A model generated the notes under the pieces. The model saw only the letters and a program-made list of their open reading frames with translations. It made no database searches and had not been told where the DNA came from. This document shows positions 1-7,701 of a DNA stretch of 64,000 bases, piece by piece. This DNA is from Blastococcus sp. HT6-30. GTDB taxonomy: Bacteria; Actinomycetota; Actinomycetes; Mycobacteriales; Geodermatophilaceae. Both the position numbers and the translations under genes were made by a program. The stretch is taken from assembly GCF_039729015.1 (NCBI RefSeq), contig NZ_CP155792.1, forward strand, positions 3,182,001 to 3,246,000, given 5' to 3'. Position 1 is the first letter of the stretch. Every line of letters begins with the position of its first letter.

Positions 1-18
1 TTGCGCCGGAACGCCGGA

Positions 19-47
19 GGCCCCGCCGCGCAGTACGCGGCGGGGCC
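19..47 (-). terminator. Hairpin between rplA and the gene beyond the window edge
   Basis: A perfect 12-bp inverted repeat (19-30 with 36-47) encloses a 5-nt loop, CAGTA. It lies downstream of rplA on the minus strand, where rplJ-rplL is the usual next pair in actinobacteria. It could be an intrinsic terminator or an attenuator ahead of rplJ. There is no clear U-tract, which is common in GC-rich genomes. Confidence 0.65.
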
Positions 48-65
48 CCCGGTGAGGTGCTGGTC

Positions 66-115
66 GGCCCCGTCCAGAGGCTCACCCCGAGCCTGCGAGG
101 GGTGAGGAGGACGGG
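66..115 (-). repeat. Palindromic GAGCCTGCGA element, copy A
   Basis: Nested inverted repeat: the outer arm GGCCCCGTCC pairs with GGACGGG, and the inner arms flank a loop GAGCCTGCGA. It starts a few bases after the rplA stop codon and has the same orientation relative to transcription as the copies after other genes. Probably a mobile or amplified terminator-like element. Confidence 0.75.
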
Positions 116-122
116 TGGTGTT

Positions 123-842
123 TCAGGCGGTGGGCTCGTCCACCGTGAGGTTGCGGGTGCGGTTCGGGTCGACCGGGATGCCCGGCCCCATCGTGGTGGA
201 GATGGTGACCTTCTTGACGTACCGGCCCTTGGCGGCGGCGGGCTTGGCCCGGAGCACCTCGTCGAGCGCGGCCGCGTAGTTCTCGACCAGCTTGGTCTGG
301 TCGAACGACGTCTTGCCGATGACCAGGTGCAGGTTGGCCTGCTTGTCGACGCGGAAGTTGATCTTTCCGCCCTTGATGTCGTTGACGGCCTTGGTGACGT
401 CGGGGGTCACGGTGCCCGTCTTCGGGTTCGGCATCAGGCCACGGGGGCCGAGGATGCGGGCGATCCGGCCGACCTTGGCCATCTGGTCGGGGGTGGCGAT
501 CGCCGCGTCGAAGTCCAGGAAGCCGCCCTGGATGCGCTCGATCAGGTCGTCGGAGCCCACGACGTCGGCGCCGGCGGCCTCGGCCTCGGCGGCCTTGTCA
601 CCGGTCGCGAAGACGATGACGCGGGCGGTCTTGCCGGTGCCGTGGGGCAGGTTGACCGTGCCGCGGACCATCTGGTCGGCCTTGCGCGGGTCGACGCCCA
701 GGCGCATGGCGACCTCGACGGTGGCGTCGTAGGCGGTCGTCGACGTCTCCTTGGCCAGCGTGGCTGCCTGGAGCGGGCTGTACAGGTTGTCGCGGTCGAC
801 CTTCTCGGCCGCGGCGCGGAACTTCTTGCCGTGCTTCGCCAT
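123..842 (-). CDS. rplA: 50S ribosomal protein L1
   Basis: L1 binds 23S rRNA at the L1 stalk and assists tRNA release from the E site. In many bacteria it also represses its own operon by binding its mRNA. The 239-residue length and the family motif around residues 120-138 ([18 protein letters not shown]) make the call secure. The ATG at 842 is preceded by a purine-rich GAGAGGAAT ribosome binding site. It follows rplK on the same strand with about 140 bases between them, which hold repeat copy B, and is followed by copy A and a hairpin. Confidence 0.98.
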   Translation of the reverse strand: MAKHGKKFRAAAEKVDRDNLYSPLQAATLAKETSTTAYDATVEVAMRLGVDPRKADQMVRGTVNLPHGTGKTARVIVFATGDKAAEAEAAGADVVGSDDLIERIQGGFLDFDAAIATPDQMAKVGRIARILGPRGLMPNPKTGTVTPDVTKAVNDIKGGKINFRVDKQANLHLVIGKTSFDQTKLVENYAAALDEVLRAKPAAAKGRYVKKVTISTTMGPGIPVDPNRTRNLTVDEPTA

Positions 843-918
843 GGTGATTCCTCTCCGGGGGATGCCCCCGGTCGTGTGGTTCCCGGGCCTGGCGGGGCCC
901 TCCCACTCGTGATGTGCT

Positions 919-980
919 GGAACGGTCCCTTCACCCGGTCCCGCCGCGAGCGTGCGAGCGGTGGAGGGCGAAGGGGTCCT
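919..980 (-). repeat. Palindromic GAGCGTGCGA element, copy B
   Basis: Variant copy in the rplK-rplA intergenic gap, starting directly after the rplK stop codon. Outer arms GGTCCCTTC and GAAGGGGTCC; inner arms surround GAGCGTGCGAG. The position suggests partial termination or mRNA 3'-end stabilisation within the ribosomal protein operon. Confidence 0.7.
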
Positions 981-981
981 C

Positions 982-1410
982 TTACTGGACCGTGATGCCC
1001 ATCGACCGGGCGGTGCCGGCGATGATCTTCTCCGCCTGCTCGAGGTCGTTGGCGTTCAGGTCGGCCATCTTGGTCTGGGCGATCTCGCGGACCTGGTCAC
1101 GTGTGACCGTGGCGACCTTGGTCTTGTGCGGCTCGCCCGAGCCCTTCTCGACACCGGCGGCCTTGAGCAGCATGCGCGCGGCCGGCGGGGTCTTGGTGAC
1201 GAACGTGAAGGTCCGGTCCTCGAAGACCGAGATCTCCACGGGGACGACGTTCCCGCGCTGCGACTCGGTCGCGGCGTTGTACGCCTTGCAGAACTCCATG
1301 ATGTTGACGCCGTGCTGGCCCAGCGCCGGACCCACCGGCGGCGCGGGGGTGGCCGCGCCGGCGTTGATCTGGAGCTTGATGACCGCGGTCAACCGCTTCC
1401 TGGGGGGCAT
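982..1410 (-). CDS. rplK: 50S ribosomal protein L11
   Basis: L11 forms the base of the GTPase-associated region on 23S rRNA and is needed for RelA activation. The 142-residue length is standard. The N-terminal motif [14 protein letters not shown] and the C-terminal RNA-binding segment with GTARSMGI are intact. The start ATG at 1410 has GAAGGAAG upstream. Gene order nusG-rplK-rplA is conserved across actinobacteria. Confidence 0.98.
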   Translation of the reverse strand: MPPRKRLTAVIKLQINAGAATPAPPVGPALGQHGVNIMEFCKAYNAATESQRGNVVPVEISVFEDRTFTFVTKTPPAARMLLKAAGVEKGSGEPHKTKVATVTRDQVREIAQTKMADLNANDLEQAEKIIAGTARSMGITVQ

Positions 1411-1433
1411 GACTTCCTTCTTGGTGACGGGAT

Positions 1434-1496
1434 GGAACGGCCCCGTCGCAGGGCCCCGCCGCCAGTTTACGAGCGGTGGGGGGCGACGAGTTCCTT
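1434..1496 (-). repeat. Palindromic element, copy C (diverged core)
   Basis: Begins at the nusG stop codon on the minus strand. It shows the family layout, with GGAACGGCCCCGTCGC on one side, GCGGTGGGGGGCGACGAG on the other and CTTC next to the stop. The central loop is diverged (AGTTTACGAG instead of GAGCCTGCGA). Confidence 0.65.
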
Positions 1497-2384
1497 CTAG
1501 ATCTTGCTGACCTGGTTGAACGACAGCTCGACGGGCGTCTCGCGGCCGAAGATGGAGACCAGCACCTGCAGCTTCTGCTGCTCGGCGTTGATCTCGTTGA
1601 TGGTGGCGGGCAGCGTCGCGAACGGGCCGTCCATGACGGTGACCGACTCGCCGACCTCGAAGTCGACGACCGCGGCCGCCGCGGCGGGGGCGCCGCCGGT
1701 CGACGCAGCCGCCTCGGTGGCCCGGGGCGCCTGCGGCGCGGTGGCGGGCACCAGGATCTTGACGACCTCGTCGAGGGTCAGCGGCGAGGGCTTGGAGGTG
1801 GCACCCACGAAGCCGGTGACGCCGGGGGTGTTGCGGACCGCACCCCAGGACTCGTCGTTGAGCTCCATGCGCACGAGCAGGTAGCCCGGCAGCACCTTGC
1901 GGTTGACCTGCGACCGCTTGCCGTTCTTGATCTCGGTGACCTCCTCGGTGGGCACCTCGATCTGGTAGATGTAGTCCTCGACGTCCAGTGACTGGATGCG
2001 CGCCTCGAGGTTGGTCTTCACCTTGTTCTCGTAGCCCGCGTAGGAGTGCACGACGTACCAGTCGCCCGGCGCGCGCCGCAGCGCCTTCTTCATCGCCTCG
2101 GCCGGGTCCTCGTCCTCCTCCTGCTCGACGTCGGAGTCGGGGGCCGGGGCAGCCAGCGGGTCGGTGGCGAGGGTGTCCGCGTCACCGGTCTCGATCTCCG
2201 GCGTCACGTCGGAGACGGCGGTGTCGGTGTCGAGGTCGGCGGTGTCGGCGGAGCCCTCGGCGGCACCGGTCTCGCCGGCGCCGGTCTCGACGTCGGCGGT
2301 TCCGCGCTCGCCGAAGCGGGCGTCGTCCAGGTCGATTCCTTCGACCGCGCTGTCGGTCTCGAAGGGCTCGCGGGGGTCGGTCAC
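1497..2384 (-). CDS. nusG: Transcription termination/antitermination factor NusG
   Basis: NusG binds RNA polymerase and links it to Rho or the ribosome. The 295-residue protein has an acidic, low-complexity N-terminal extension of about 105 residues. The NGN domain starts near [15 protein letters not shown], an Ala/Pro-rich linker follows, and a C-terminal KOW domain starts near [11 protein letters not shown]. Both the extension and the linker are usual in actinobacteria. It lies between secE and rplK, the classic order. Confidence 0.97.
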   Translation of the reverse strand: MTDPREPFETDSAVEGIDLDDARFGERGTADVETGAGETGAAEGSADTADLDTDTAVSDVTPEIETGDADTLATDPLAAPAPDSDVEQEEDEDPAEAMKKALRRAPGDWYVVHSYAGYENKVKTNLEARIQSLDVEDYIYQIEVPTEEVTEIKNGKRSQVNRKVLPGYLLVRMELNDESWGAVRNTPGVTGFVGATSKPSPLTLDEVVKILVPATAPQAPRATEAAASTGGAPAAAAAVVDFEVGESVTVMDGPFATLPATINEINAEQQKLQVLVSIFGRETPVELSFNQVSKI

Positions 2385-2507
2385 TGCTTCTCCTCGCTGG
2401 CGCTCGTCGGCGTCGTGCCCGACGGCGCTGTGCTGATGGGTGATCTCGCAAGCTCGATCACGGGGGTCTCTTCCTTGTCAGAGGGCGTTCATGCGCGCGG
2501 ACGACGG

Positions 2508-3038
2508 TCAGCCGAAGACGGCGATCACGCCCTGCGCGAAGAGCAGGTCCAGGCCTGCCACCAGCGCGACGATGAACGCCACGAAGACGATGACCACCGT
2601 GGTGTAGGTGATCAGCTCGCGGCGTCCCGGCCAGATGACCTTGCGCAGCTCGGCGACGACCTCGCGCAGGAAACGCGCGAGCGAGCGGCGGGGCCGCATC
2701 TCCTCGGCGCGGGCCCGCTCCGCCGCGGCCCGCGAACGGGTTCCGGAGCCCTCCCGGCCGGCCGCGGTGGCCGAACGAGCCACCCGCCGACGGCCGGGCT
2801 CGTCGTCCTCGTCACCGTCGGCGGTGATCCGGCCCCGCCGGCGGCCGCCCTGGTCACCCGCGCGGGCGACGACCTTGTCCTCCTCGGACTCGGCCTCGCC
2901 GGCGACCTGGTCCTCGGCTGCCTCGAGCGCGGAGGCGTCGTCGACCCCCGGGGCCTCGCGGTCGAGCTGCTCGTCGGTGAGCTCGGCGTCGGAGGCGGCG
3001 CGAGGGTCGTCCTCGCGGTCCGGCTTCTCGTCGCTCAC
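2508..3038 (-). CDS. secE: Preprotein translocase subunit SecE
   Basis: SecE is the essential clamp subunit of the SecYEG channel in the membrane. The 176-residue product has a long charged N-terminal region. The family segment FLREVVAELRKVIWPGRREL follows, then one transmembrane helix (VVIVFVAFIVALVAGLDLLF). The GTG at 3038 (VSDEKPDRED) is chosen because the frame further upstream runs through tRNA-Trp. Gene order tRNA-Trp-secE-nusG supports the call. Confidence 0.93.
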   Translation of the reverse strand: MSDEKPDREDDPRAASDAELTDEQLDREAPGVDDASALEAAEDQVAGEAESEEDKVVARAGDQGGRRRGRITADGDEDDEPGRRRVARSATAAGREGSGTRSRAAAERARAEEMRPRRSLARFLREVVAELRKVIWPGRRELITYTTVVIVFVAFIVALVAGLDLLFAQGVIAVFG

Positions 3039-3111
3039 TGCGCCTCGCTCGCCTCGTCGTGGTGGCCGCTCGCGCGAGGGCCGTCGGTCGGTGCTGTCCG
3101 TGTCCTGCTGG

Positions 3112-3184
<73 letters not shown>

Positions 3185-3421
3185 GTGCCCTGGGCGGGCC
3201 CCGGGGCCGCCGAACCGCCACTGCGGCGCCCGACCTCCGGAGGGATCCGGGGCACACCGGTGGCGGGGTCAACTGCCCCGGTGGAGCCAGTGTACGGGAC
3301 CCGTGCGGGGATCAGCGAACGTCCCATCCCCCGCACCCCCGGAGGGCGTCCTCCCCCGCGCGATGGCGGTGCCGCACCGGGCGGACAGCCCGCAGGCCGC
3401 CGGCTTTGAGACGATGGGCCC

Positions 3422-4678
3422 ATGATCGCCGCCTCCTCACCGGAGTCCGCCGCCCCCTCGACCCCGTTGCCGCCCGCCGAGCGGCGCGTGTCCCGCCGCA
3501 TCGGCGCGATCGCCGAGTCCGCGACCCTGGCCGTGGACGCCAAGGCGAAGGCGCTGAAGGCCGCCGGGAAGCCGGTGATCGGCTTCGGCGCCGGCGAGCC
3601 GGACTTCCCCACGCCCGACTACGTCGTCGAGGCGGCCATCACGGCGGCCCGCACGCCGGCCATGCACCGCTACACCCCTGCGGGCGGGCTGCCGTCCCTC
3701 AAGGAGGCGATCGTCGCCAAGACGGCGCGCGACTCCGGCCTCCGGATCACCCCCGCGCAGGTGCTGGTCACCAACGGCGGCAAGCAGGCCGTCTACGAGG
3801 CGCTGGCCACCATGCTCGACCCAGGCGACGAGGTGCTCCTGCCGGCTCCCTACTGGACCACCTACCCGGAGGCGATCCGCCTGGCCGGGGGCGTGCCGGT
3901 GCCGGTGGTCGCCGACGAGCAGAGCGGCTACCTCGTGTCGGCCGCGCAGCTCGAGGCCGCCCGCACCCCGCGCACCAAGGTGCTGCTGTTCTGCTCCCCC
4001 TCGAACCCCACGGGCGCGGTGTACCCGGCCGAGCAGGTCGAGGAGATCGGCCGCTGGGCCGTCGCGCACGGTCTGTGGGTACTCACCGACGAGATCTACG
4101 AGCACCTGACCTACGGCGGCGTCACCGCACCGTCCATGCCCGTGCTCGTCCCCGAGCTGGCCGACCGCTGCGTGGTCGTCAACGGGGTCGCCAAGACCTA
4201 TGCGATGACGGGCTGGCGGGTCGGCTGGATCGTCGGCCCGGCGGATGTGGTGAAGGCGGCGACGAACCTGCAGTCCCACGCGACGTCGAACGTCGCCAAC
4301 GTCTCGCAGGCCGCGGCCGTCGCGGCGCTCAACGGCGACCTCTCCGCGGTGGCGACCATGCGCGAGGCGTTCGACCGGCGCAGGCAGACGATCGTGTCGA
4401 TGCTGCGGGAGATCCCCGGGATCGCCTGCCCCGAGCCGCAGGGCGCCTTCTACGTCTACCCGTCGGTGAAGGGCCTGCTGGGCCGGCCCATCGCCGGGCG
4501 GACTGCCGCGACCAGCGCCGAGCTCGCCGAGCTCGTGCTGGAGGAGGCGGAGGTGGCGGTCGTGCCCGGCGAGGCCTTCGGCACCCCCGGGTACGTGCGC
4601 ATGTCCTACGCGCTGGGCGACGACGACCTCGTCGAGGGCGTCAGCCGCATGCAGCGGCTGCTCGGCCAGGCGGGCTGA
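3422..4678 (+). CDS. Pyridoxal phosphate-dependent aminotransferase (aspartate type)
   Basis: Fold-type I class I/II aminotransferase, probably transferring the amino group of aspartate to 2-oxoglutarate. Of 418 residues, visible motifs are [10 protein letters not shown] (57-66), SNPTG (194-198), the cofactor-contacting TDEIYEHL (222-229) and the Schiff-base lysine K258 in [16 protein letters not shown]. It is the only plus-strand gene in the first 10 kb and lies divergent from tRNA-Trp and secE. The ribosome binding site is weak. Substrate specificity cannot be read from sequence; aspC/aat-like is most likely. Confidence 0.93.
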   Translation: MIAASSPESAAPSTPLPPAERRVSRRIGAIAESATLAVDAKAKALKAAGKPVIGFGAGEPDFPTPDYVVEAAITAARTPAMHRYTPAGGLPSLKEAIVAKTARDSGLRITPAQVLVTNGGKQAVYEALATMLDPGDEVLLPAPYWTTYPEAIRLAGGVPVPVVADEQSGYLVSAAQLEAARTPRTKVLLFCSPSNPTGAVYPAEQVEEIGRWAVAHGLWVLTDEIYEHLTYGGVTAPSMPVLVPELADRCVVVNGVAKTYAMTGWRVGWIVGPADVVKAATNLQSHATSNVANVSQAAAVAALNGDLSAVATMREAFDRRRQTIVSMLREIPGIACPEPQGAFYVYPSVKGLLGRPIAGRTAATSAELAELVLEEAEVAVVPGEAFGTPGYVRMSYALGDDDLVEGVSRMQRLLGQAG

Positions 4679-4740
4679 GGAACGCCCTCCGCCGCCCACC
4701 GCTCGCACGGTCGCGGCGGCACGCTGCAGGGGACCGGGCC
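4679..4740 (+). repeat. Palindromic element, copy F (plus orientation)
   Basis: Fills the gap between the convergent aminotransferase and M1-peptidase genes. It reads ACCGCTCGCACGGTCGCGG on the plus strand, the reverse orientation to copies A-E. It therefore lies directly after the plus-strand aminotransferase stop codon, and element orientation follows transcription. Confidence 0.6.
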
Positions 4741-6171
4741 TCAGCCGGGCAGGTCCTCCTCGTCCAGCGCCCCGGCGCCGACGAGGACGTCCACCGCTGA
4801 CGGCAGGTCGGCGAGCGCCCGCCCCACGTCGTCGGGGGTCGCGATCCGCCACGCGTTGGCGTCCACATAGCAGCGGACGGCGGCGTCGAAGGCCTCCGGG
4901 CCCGCCACGGCCCGGGCGGCCAGCAGCGCCGCGCCGCCCTTGCCGTAGACGGTCCGGACGTAGGGGCCGTCCCCGGTGAAGTCGGCCATGCTGCCGCCGA
5001 CGGCGCCGGGGCGGGCCAGCACCGGATCGAGCACGTCGGCCGACGGCAGACCGGGCAGCGCCTCGGCGTAGGTGGCGAACGCCTCGTCCAGCCACGGGTC
5101 CCGGAACTGCGAGTTGCCGACCATCCCGTAGAACCACATGTGGGCGACCTCGTGGACCAGCACCTCCCGGGACGGCGTGGCCTGCAGGATGGAGCTGGGG
5201 TACTCGATCCCGCCGCCGTGATCGGGCAGCAGCGGCACGGTGAGCGTCTCGTAGGGGAAGGAGCCGAGAAGGCTCTCCAGCTCGCCGATCGCCCCGGTGG
5301 TCCACTCCGCCAGCCGGGTGGCGTCCAGCTCGGCGCCGGGCAGCACCCCCACGGTCACCCGGACGCCGCTGCCGCTGGTGCGCTCCTCGGTGGCGAAGGT
5401 GCCCGCGGCGACGCTCACGTCCCGGGCGGCGGGCTCGGACGACGTCCAGACCCGGCGCCCGTCCCGGGGTGTCGTGGGCGGAGCCTGGTCCCCGGTCATC
5501 AGCACCGTGAGCTCCTCCGGCGCCGAGACCCGGATGCGGGTGTCGGCCGCGGGGCTCGTCGCCGTCTCACCGGTCAGCCCGACGAACGGGTCGCGCGCCC
5601 AGCCCACGCCCGGCTCCCACGCCAGCAGCGGGGCGCCGCTGGCCCACCACGTCACCCCCTCGTCGGCGCCGAAGCGCTCGAACTCCCCATCGCCCACGTC
5701 GAGGGTGAACTCCAGGCGTACCTCGGTGGACTCCCCCGCCGCCAGCCGGTCGACCAGCTCGACGACGTAGCGGCCGCCGGGAGCCGCTCCTCCGGCCTCC
5801 TCGTACCGGCCTCCGGTGACGTCGTCCCCGGTGACCGCGTCGACGACCAGCCGGGAGCCGGCCGGCGCGGACTCCGGGGCGTTGGGGACCAGCCGGAAGA
5901 CCAGCTCGTCGGTCGGGAGGTCGGGGGTGAAGACGACGGTCTCGGTGCCCCATACCGTGTGCAGGTCGTCGTCCAGCCGGAAGTCGAACGCGATCTCGGG
6001 CCGGTCGGGGTCCGGGGCCGCGCGCTCGGCCGGGCAGACGTTCTCGTCGGCGGCCGCGGACGTCGGCGCCGCCGGTGCCCGGGTCTCCGGCCGTCGGGTG
6101 TCGGCGAACGACGTGCAGCCGGACAGCAACAGGGCAACGACCACGACGCCGAGGGACCGGCGACCGGTCAC
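4741..6171 (-). CDS. M1-like zinc metallopeptidase, predicted lipoprotein
   Basis: Predicted extracytoplasmic aminopeptidase-like enzyme. The N-terminus has a type II signal peptide with lipobox LLLSGC (Cys19). An N-terminal beta domain (about residues 55-260) follows, then the zinc site HEVAH (340-344) with the third ligand E363 in WLDEAFATYAE, the gluzincin spacing. At 476 residues it is shorter than full M1 aminopeptidases, lacking the large C-terminal domain. The GTG start at 6171 overlaps the stop of the dehydratase gene by 4 bases, so the two are probably co-transcribed. Confidence 0.9.
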   Translation of the reverse strand: MTGRRSLGVVVVALLLSGCTSFADTRRPETRAPAAPTSAAADENVCPAERAAPDPDRPEIAFDFRLDDDLHTVWGTETVVFTPDLPTDELVFRLVPNAPESAPAGSRLVVDAVTGDDVTGGRYEEAGGAAPGGRYVVELVDRLAAGESTEVRLEFTLDVGDGEFERFGADEGVTWWASGAPLLAWEPGVGWARDPFVGLTGETATSPAADTRIRVSAPEELTVLMTGDQAPPTTPRDGRRVWTSSEPAARDVSVAAGTFATEERTSGSGVRVTVGVLPGAELDATRLAEWTTGAIGELESLLGSFPYETLTVPLLPDHGGGIEYPSSILQATPSREVLVHEVAHMWFYGMVGNSQFRDPWLDEAFATYAEALPGLPSADVLDPVLARPGAVGGSMADFTGDGPYVRTVYGKGGAALLAARAVAGPEAFDAAVRCYVDANAWRIATPDDVGRALADLPSAVDVLVGAGALDEEDLPG

Positions 6172-6584
6172 GGGAGGCGGATCACCGCGCGGGCGAGCGA
6201 GAGGACCTTCTCCCCGGAGCTGGTGACGGTCAGGTCGACGCGGGCGCGGCCGTCGTCGCCCACCGTGGCCACCCGGCCGCGGACGACGATCTGGGCCCCG
6301 GCGTCGTCGTCAGGCACGACGACGGGCCGGCCGAAGCGCACCTGGTACTCGACGAGGGCCGCCGGGTCGCCGGTCCACTCCGTGACGGCGCGGGCGGCCA
6401 GCGCCATGGTGAGCATGCCGTGCGCGATGACCCCGGGGAGGCCGACGGCCGTCGCCACCCGGTCGCTCCAGTGGATCGGGTTGAAGTCCTTGGACGCGCC
6501 CGCGTAGCGCACCAGGTCGGCGCGGGTGATCGTGAAGGTCCGCTCCGGCAGCTCGGTTCCGACGGCGATCTCCGGCCGGCTCAT
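6168..6584 (-). CDS. MaoC-family (3R)-hydroxyacyl-ACP dehydratase subunit, HadB-like
   Basis: Hotdog-fold dehydratase of the R-specific hydratase 2 group, 138 residues. The hydratase motif YAGASKDFNPIHW carries the catalytic Asp and His. In mycobacteria HadB is the catalytic partner of HadA/HadC in FAS-II. This organism probably does not make true mycolic acids, so the substrate is uncertain. It overlaps the HadA-like gene by 4 bases, which fits a heterodimer. Confidence 0.9.
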   Translation of the reverse strand: MSRPEIAVGTELPERTFTITRADLVRYAGASKDFNPIHWSDRVATAVGLPGVIAHGMLTMALAARAVTEWTGDPAALVEYQVRFGRPVVVPDDDAGAQIVVRGRVATVGDDGRARVDLTVTSSGEKVLSLARAVIRLP

Positions 6585-7039
6585 GCGGCTCCCCCGTCCG
6601 CTCCGCGGGCGACGAGCATCGTCGTCGCCGTGCAGACGGCCTCGCCGTCCTCGGTGGTCAGCTCGACCCGCGTGGTCAGCAGGTCGTTGCCGCCGACGCT
6701 GCGCACGGCCTCGATGCTGGTGGTGGCGACGAGCCGGTCGCCGGCGCGGATGGGCCGGTGGTGGGCGAACCGCTGCTCGCCGTGGACCACCCGGCTGTAG
6801 TCCAGGGCGACGTCGGGGTCGTCCAGGACGACGTTCGCGGCGCCCAGCGACACCACCACGGCGAACGTCGGGGGCGCGATGACGTCGGGGTGGCCGGCGG
6901 CGCGGGCGACCTCCGGGTCGAGGTGCACCGGGTCGGTGGCACCGACCGCAACGGCGAACTCGGCCAGCGCCACCCGGCCGACCTCGTGCACGGCAGAGGG
7001 CGGGTAGCTGCGCCCGACCAGTCCTCGGTCCAACGCCAT
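6581..7039 (-). CDS. MaoC-like N-terminal dehydratase subunit, HadA-like
   Basis: A 152-residue FAS1-type dehydratase-region protein, the usual structural partner of the HadB-like subunit next to it. The segment FAVAVGATDPVHLDPEVAR lies where the hydratase motif would be, but is not a complete catalytic motif, so it probably stabilises the heterodimer. The gene order rpmG-hadA-hadB, close to tRNA-Thr and tRNA-Met, matches the mycobacterial locus. Confidence 0.9.
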   Translation of the reverse strand: MALDRGLVGRSYPPSAVHEVGRVALAEFAVAVGATDPVHLDPEVARAAGHPDVIAPPTFAVVVSLGAANVVLDDPDVALDYSRVVHGEQRFAHHRPIRAGDRLVATTSIEAVRSVGGNDLLTTRVELTTEDGEAVCTATTMLVARGADGGAA

Positions 7040-7072
7040 GCTCCCGCCCTCTCGCTCAGTCGCGGACCGCGG

Positions 7073-7237
7073 TCAGCGGGTCTCGCGGTGCAGCGTGTGC
7101 TTGCGCTCACGCGGGCAGTACTTCATCAGCTCGAGCCGGTCGGGGTCGTTCCGCCGGTTCTTGCGGGTGATGTAGTTGCGGTTCTTGCACTCCTGGCAGG
7201 CCAGGGTGATCTTCGGACGGACGTCGGTGGCTGCCAT
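7073..7237 (-). CDS. rpmG: 50S ribosomal protein L33
   Basis: A 54-residue ORF found by direct translation of the minus strand: start [10 protein letters not shown], end HTLHRETR. It has the CxxC pair in [10 protein letters not shown]; a second cysteine occurs in [11 protein letters not shown] but without a full second CxxC, so zinc binding may be incomplete. A GGAGCG ribosome binding site precedes the ATG at 7237. It lies between tRNA-Met and the dehydratase pair. Confidence 0.95.
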   Translation of the reverse strand: MAATDVRPKITLACQECKNRNYITRKNRRNDPDRLELMKYCPRERKHTLHRETR

Positions 7238-7312
7238 GGGGCGCTCCTAGCCTTGTGGGACAGGGCCCGGGACCGGGTCCTGTTGCCGGGCCGGCACTGG
7301 TGCCGACACGGC

Positions 7313-7340
7313 GACGGACCCCGGTGTCGCGGGGTCCGTC
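7313..7340 (-). terminator. Hairpin between tRNA-Met and rpmG
   Basis: A perfect 11-bp inverted repeat, GACGGACCCCG and CGGGGTCCGTC, encloses a 6-nt loop just after the 3' end of tRNA-Met on the minus strand. It could end tRNA transcription or act as a processing site if rpmG is read through. Confidence 0.55.
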
Positions 7341-7345
7341 GGGAG

Positions 7346-7419
7346 TAGCGGTGACCGGACTTGAACCGGTGACACAGCGATTATGAGCCGCTTGCTCTAC
7401 CAGGCTGAGCTACACCGCC
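7346..7419 (-). tRNA. tRNA-Met (anticodon CAT), elongator type
   Basis: The 74-nt cloverleaf has acceptor GGCGGTG pairing with CACCGCT, D-arm TAGCTCAGCCTGGTAGAGC, anticodon loop CTCATAA and T-arm CGGTTCAAGTCCG. The paired first acceptor position (a G:U pair) and the lack of three G:C pairs in the anticodon stem favour elongator over initiator tRNA. CCA is not encoded. Confidence 0.94.
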
Positions 7420-7475
7420 GGGGTGACCCCCCGGGCCGATCTCGCGACAGGACCGGTAGGTCGGGTTACTGCCAG

Positions 7476-7548
7476 AGCCCCTTTACGGAATCGAACCGTA
7501 GACCTTCTCCTTACCATGGAGACGCTCTGCCGACTGAGCTAAAGGGGC
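7476..7548 (-). tRNA. tRNA-Thr (anticodon GGT)
   Basis: The 73-nt cloverleaf has acceptor GCCCCTT pairing with AAGGGGC, anticodon loop ATGGTAA with anticodon GGT, and T-arm ACGGTTCGATTCCGT. It lies 56 bases upstream of tRNA-Met on the same strand, in the usual Thr-Met-rpmG array. Confidence 0.94.
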
Positions 7549-7639
7549 GTGCTCCGAGCCGCCAGGAACTCTACCAAGCCGCTTCGTGGCGACCGGCGGG
7601 GCCCTCCGGACCGTGCGGGAAGACTGTAACAGCCACTCC

Positions 7640-7701
7640 GGCCGGCCCCGTCCAGAGGCCCCGCCCCCAGCCTGCGAGGGGTGAGGGGGACGGGCCGGCC
7701 T
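7640..7701 (-). repeat. Palindromic GAGCCTGCGA-family element, copy D
   Basis: Nested inverted repeat with outer arms GGCCGGCCCCGTCC and GGACGGGCCGGCC and loop CAGCCTGCGAG. It directly follows the stop codon of the EAL-domain gene and has the expected orientation for a minus-strand gene. Confidence 0.75.
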